Shown one piece after another: positions 59,633-64,000 of a stretch of DNA of 64,000 bases. Location: positions 4,797,104 to 4,861,103 of the forward strand of contig JAAONU010000001.1 in the NCBI GenBank assembly GCA_012932295.1, given 5' to 3'. This DNA comes from Cyclina sinensis. Its lineage: Eukaryota > Mollusca > Bivalvia > Venerida > Veneridae. Every line of letters begins with the position of its first letter. The first letter of the stretch is position 1. Position numbers and translations under genes: made by a program. The notes under the pieces are model-generated. The model ran no database searches. It was not told the DNA's origin and saw only the letters and a program-made list of their open reading frames with translations.

Positions 59633-62600
59633 ATGGATTCAAACTTCTCTGGAAAGAAAATTATAGTCACAGGAGCAGGAAGGGGTAAGTGTACCTGCTT
59701 TCAATACCTAAGCGTTTAATGTAACAACTAGTAGATGCAATTTGCCTTAATATTGATAGTTTATGATTCTCTCAATTCAAGATATATTTTTAGTATTTTT
59801 AAAATAGGGAACTTCTGTCGATTAAACAGGCATTAATGATAATCTTAGATGAACATTAATAAACATGATCGCCTTCGTTTTCAACAAGTGGACATACCTA
59901 TAATTACACCAAATCTTAACTGGTCTTTTAACCAAGTATTAATGTTGCCTTCATCATTCGACAGGTATAGGGAGACATTTGTGTAAAACGTTGGCAAAAC
60001 TTGGAGCAAATGTCATAGCAATAAGCAGAACAGCGGAGCATCTACACACGTTAAAAGCAGAGGTATGAGTTTGTACAAAATAGGCTGAACGTTTTAAAAT
60101 ACTCATTTTATAAACAGACTTCGACATTCTAAGCTATGATCCTCTGAGTCTTTAACAAAAAGTAAGTAAATTGAATGTAATAGACTTGCTTTAAAGCATG
60201 CTATTTGACAGAATTACTTGAATGGAAATAGTTCTAAGCACCCCCTCCCTTTTCAAAGACTTTGGCTCATGTCTGTAAGTCGTTCTACAGCTCAAACGGT
60301 TACGGCAGAATAACTTAAGAACGCGTGTGACTAGAGATTATACTTAGTAGCTGGAGTTGTCATTTTGAATTGAAGACTTCTACTGTTTATGGAATCGCTT
60401 GGTCTAAGTCCTGCCATCTAAAACGATTTACAATCAATAACTCAAAAACGACTGTATTTAGGACTCTCTAGCTTTACAGGATGGTTTGGCTTTATGAATA
60501 ATGACAAAGGCTGGGACTGTAAAAAGGAAGTTTAAACATTTATTTTACATGGACTGGGAAGGAAGTTCTTGCAACTTATAAATAATCCCCTCGATGATTG
60601 CTTTCTGGTTTCAAACCAGTTCTCGCACCGAAATCGAGAAATGTGTAATGACACTGAAGACTTTAACTCTAGGTGTGGTTCGAGCCAGCAGCCTCCGGAT
60701 TGTGAGAACCGCTCTAACACCAAGACCACTGTCCCTCCCACAAAAAAAGAAGTATTCTGATCTATAATTCCACAGCAACTAAAACCAGCACTCTCAAAAT
60801 TTACTGGTTGCTTAGACATAATGAGAACGTTTGGCTTACTGAGTCAAAGGTCAAGACCACAGGGTCTTGCACGTTTAAACGGTGGTTTTCGATCAATAAC
60901 TTCTGAAAAACTAAATACAAGACCCTCAAACTTAGCAGTCTCGTTGGACATGATTAGTAGATACACCATATTTAGTTCGGGCTCTCTGGGTTTGGCCAGC
61001 ACTATAAAAAAATCAATTAAATAAGTCTTGAACAACTGAATCAAGGACTATCAAACGTTATGATTGGTAAGGCAAGATGAGAAAAATACCCCTGCGTCAA
61101 AGTTCGAGCTAACATGTGAAACTGGTTCCTATTTAATAGCTCAAGAACAACTGATCTCAAGATTTCCAAACTACTTGATGGTTGAGCTTGGTGAATAAAT
61201 TTCCCTTTGATTTGCTTTTCTTTCATTGATCACAGGGACATGCAAAATTTCAGAAAAAGTCAGATGACTCTTCTGCTTTTGGGGCATTTGGTCAAAGGTA
61301 TCGCCCACAGGGGCTTGTACTTAAAAGTTAGTTTCTTATCAATTACTCAAGAACAATTGAACACAGGAATCTCAGATTGCAGGACGGTTGGGGCGACTAG
61401 TAGACGAAAAAACACATTTAAGGCGCAAAGAGTCAAAGGTCAAGCTCACGTGGACCTGCACTTTGAAAAAAAAATGTTTCCGATCAATAGACAAAAAGCA
61501 ATTGAATTCAGAAACATCTAATGTTTACAGAACTGCTGAGGATGGTAGGTAGATGAATGAAATATTGTACGCACTTGGTCACCTATGTTGAAGTTCAAGA
61601 AGCAAGGTGGGGGGAGGGCATACATGTTTCACAAACATCTCTATTAATTCATGTGTCACTAAACAAATAAACATGCCTAATATGAACTACAAATTGCTTT
61701 AAAAATATTTTGCAGCAGGTATCAATTTCAAAATCGAATATTAATTGTTCTTGCTTATCTAATCTGTAGGAACCTTCGATAGAAATCCACGCTCAGGACA
61801 TCTCAGAATGGAAGAATACAAGAGATTTGATAGAAAGTATCGGCCTAGTGGACATGTTTGTGAACAACGCTGCTGTTGACACGCCGAAACCAATCCTTGA
61901 TATCACAGAAGAACACTTTGATTAGTACTTGAGGAAGTTGAAGTATTTTAAGTTTCTGAGAACAGCGATTCACGCTGAAAATTATCATGAAATCTACTTT
62001 CATTTAATTCTGTTTTCTGCGCGCATCACATGTGTCAGTTTTTCTTTTTTTCTTTAGCCTTATTACCTTTGTGGATTCTCTCACGACAGATTAATCTGTT
62101 CCAGTTAGCCGAAGATAGCTTGTGCCGGCACATATTCCGGACTTCAAGGTTTATATTGTTGCCCACTTCGCTGCCTTTTCTCATTGTAGTAAAGAATTAC
62201 GAAATCAGTTCTCTAAGAAAGAATAACGTATTTTTTTCATGCTTGTTAACAACAAAATCTGAATGATTCATTTTTTGCTTTCAGCATTTTTAATACGAAT
62301 GTCAGGGCAGCGTTTAATATATCTCAGGTAAGTAACCATCATGATAAGCAGTCAATAGGAATGAAATAGTTATTAATTTTAAAATGTATCACGTTAACAG
62401 TCATTGCTTTTTTAGAAATGTTGTATACAAATAGGTTTGCGAAATTGAAAACATATATATCTCCTAGCTAGAGCTTATTTTACGGTTTTTTTTTATCATA
62501 TTGCAGGCTGTAGCCAAAACAATGATAGAGAAAAGGGCAAGAGGCGCTATTGTTAACGTGTCCAGTGTAGCAGCAATGGGAGCAGTGCGTTCTATTGGTA

Positions 62601-63076
62601 CATATTGTTGTAGCAAAGCCGCTTTAGACATGATGACAAAGACAATGGCGCTAGAGTTCGGTCCACACCAAGTAATATACTAAGTGTATACTTATAACCA
62701 CTGGTTTTAAGAATGTGAGTCAAAGTCAGCCAATTATATTCTTATTTGATCTAGACATGAATCTTAAACTTGTCAAAGTTGTTCAAACTTGAAAAAATAT
62801 TTCTGTGTGTTATAATAAATAAGTAAGCAAGATTTTTCTTTTCAAGAAACTGTTTGCCGAGGATGAAGTGAATATTTTTCCAAAAATATATTACGTTTTT
62901 CGTTTAGGTAAGAGTGAACAGTGTTAATCCGACCGCGGTGATGACAGAAATGGGCAAGAGAGCTTGGTCTGCGCCAGGAGTAGCGGAGGCCATTCTGAAA
63001 AGAATACCAAACGGTCGCTTTGCAGGTAAAACATGTACGATTTCTATTCTTAGAATATTTAAGACGGTTATTATCT

Positions 63077-63110
<34 letters not shown>

Positions 63111-63572
63111 TATATATATATTGTTTTCTTATCGGAGTTAGTGAAGCAACTTTTGTTTCAACTACTCTTTTGAACGAGACTGTGTACCGGTGTGTGGCAT
63201 TAAGCAGGTTTTATTTTGAAGTGGTAACTTGTTTCTAAACAGATAAAACATGTTTTTGATTTAGCTCTCGTGCATTTATACATAAATTATGCGTCCTAAC
63301 TGTAAATGATTATTTCATGTAACTTTAAACAAAATAAAATAAAATGTGCTACCAAATTGAAAAATATCTTGGATGATTCCATAAAAAGGAATGCTTTGAT
63401 TTAACGTATCTATATCCTGAATGCATTATCGATTGAATAAAGGAAATGCTGTTCTTATTCAGAGGAAGAGGATGTTGTGAATGCTATTGTGCTTCTCCTG
63501 AGTGATAAGGCGTTGATGATTAATGGAATATCTGTTCCAGCTGATGGCGGACATATCGTCCAGTTTTTCTAG
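59633..63572 (+). CDS. DCXR: dicarbonyl/L-xylulose reductase-like SDR (DCXR-C), 7 exons, 246 aa
   Basis: Exons 59633-59684, 59965-60062, 61770-61924, 62285-62327, 62507-62671, 62908-63025 and 63463-63572 sum to 741 nt. Predicted reaction: NADPH-dependent reduction of L-xylulose and alpha-dicarbonyls, cytosolic, as a homotetramer (family knowledge). Cofactor motif TGAGRGIG is at residues 13-20, NNAA at 82-85. Catalytic Asn107, Ser136, Tyr149 and Lys153 fall on the same numbers as in human DCXR (244 aa), and Val143 and Trp191 of the substrate pocket are also kept, but human His146 is Ile. Exon 3 seems to run into TAG; the donor TTA|GTACTT joins to exon 4 to make Tyr102 and removes the stop. The start is fixed by the MDS.FSGKK start shared by all copies. 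Two AATAAA signals follow at 63656 and 63666. It is the only intact copy of three. Confidence 0.9.
60430..61640. repeat. diverged repeats filling DCXR-C intron 2
   Basis: Phrases such as 'atcaataactc.agaacaactgaa..caagactctcaaa' recur at about 60432, 60890, 61030, 61130, 61330 and 61484, and 'gtcaaaggtcaagaccac' at about 60845 and 61433. The right end reads TTTCACAAACATCTCT (about 61620). It is the same family as the array in DCXR-A and the repeat at 2834-3313, and probably sat in the ancestral intron. Confidence 0.55.
63078..63120. repeat. (CA)n(TA)n microsatellite in DCXR-C intron 6
   Basis: About 15 CA units followed by about 5 TA units, shortly after the exon 6 donor. Confidence 0.95.
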
Positions 63573-63655
63573 AGAAATCTCAGACAAGTCACCATTGCCA
63601 TCCTTGTCACCGATCACCGGCTTCAGTGGGCAATGTGTGCTTAGTAATTACTTGA

Positions 63656-63671
63656 AATAAAATGAAATAAA
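63656..63671 (+). terminator. polyadenylation signals of DCXR-C
   Basis: Two AATAAA hexamers at 63656-63661 and 63666-63671, 84-99 bases after the stop codon, followed by the GT-rich stretch TGTGGTTTAATGTGTGTG, a typical 3' end arrangement. Confidence 0.75.
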
Positions 63672-63679
63672 CTGTGGTT

Positions 63680-64000
63680 TAATGTGTGTGCTTACTGAAG
63701 TTGTTGATCTCACTGTGCACATCGTTTTCCTGTGTCTCGTGTACACGTTTAATAGATATGTGTATATATAATATATATATACAATATTTCTGAGAGTTAA
63801 GTATAAGCACTTGGATGTGCTAAATGGAGAAGGTTAATATTAAAATTTTCTCTGTACAGAATTCGTCCGCCTGTAGTGCCAATTAAGGCCGCACGTTACG
63901 ATCATGACTCACAGGACCAGTTAACATGGTATAACGACTACTGTCATTTTCTGCTTAGGTAAAACTGAAATTCACCAGACTTACAATCAGGTGTCTTGTT
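63680..64000. other. downstream of DCXR-C, no gene recognised
   Basis: Includes a short TA-rich run (about 63759-63785). No further exon was identified before the window ends. Confidence 0.45.

Noticed and set aside
62842..63107. Minus-strand frames over DCXR-C exon 6
   Set aside because: They overlap a well-supported exon on the + strand and a CA repeat.
1..64000. tRNA, rRNA or snRNA genes
   Set aside because: I looked for cloverleaf A/B-box patterns and conserved rRNA phrases and saw none; a covariance-model scan would be the proper test.

Overview
The window looks like nuclear DNA of a marine bivalve mollusc (inference; no database search was possible). The DNA is strongly AT-rich. Its genes are split by GT-AG introns of 0.2-1.8 kb. 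It carries much decayed transposon sequence typical of animal genomes, several diverged tandem arrays with 145-165 bp units, and repeats resembling those I associate with clam and oyster genomes. No bacterial-style operon, CRISPR array, rRNA or tRNA was recognised.

Three complete genes can be reconstructed, all on the + strand. Two are paralogous METTL27/WBSCR27-like small methyltransferases of five exons each (16955-20172, 234 aa; 49789-52777, 233 aa). The third is a seven-exon dicarbonyl/L-xylulose reductase (DCXR-like SDR; 59633-63572, 246 aa) in which every catalytic residue sits at the same number as in human DCXR. Two broken DCXR copies also exist. One at 23088-26580 lacks exons 3-5 and has frameshifts. 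The other is a lone first exon at 55116-55167. The layout is therefore a duplicated module: METTL27-A plus DCXR-A pseudogene (16.8-26.6 kb), then METTL27-B plus DCXR-B remnant (49.6-55.2 kb), then a further partial copy carrying the intact DCXR-C (55.7-63.6 kb). The copies also share intergenic landmarks: a LINE remnant after METTL27 and a GAAA-rich purine tract before each DCXR start.

Region by region: 1-16.8 kb has no recognisable gene, but holds a Tigger/pogo remnant (7.74-8.59 kb), a ~150 bp tandem array (12.0-12.8 kb), a TATA-type promoter candidate (13.24 kb) and a perfect 35 bp x 4 minisatellite (15.4 kb). Between the two modules, 26.6-49.6 kb is a transposon graveyard. It contains an 8.2 kb CACTA-like element with inverted ends, a 3 bp target duplication and palindromic subterminal repeats (27095-35321). 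It also contains a Crypton/DIRS-type tyrosine recombinase remnant, a LINE with a degenerate 2A-like motif and a 29 bp x 14 expansion, a young internally deleted LTR element, a Tc1-like transposon on the minus strand, and a Ty3/Gypsy-type remnant with a LINE fragment nested inside it. A 2.7 kb element built from a 165 bp array and a 145 bp array (56.1-58.8 kb) lies upstream of DCXR-C.

The METTL27-like proteins are predicted S-adenosylmethionine-dependent methyltransferases of unknown substrate, and the DCXR-like protein an NADPH-dependent carbonyl reductase. Nothing in the sequence shows that they act together beyond being duplicated side by side. The two METTL27 copies differ by 13-17% in exons 1 and 2 but are identical over the last 119 bp of exon 3, which suggests recent gene conversion.
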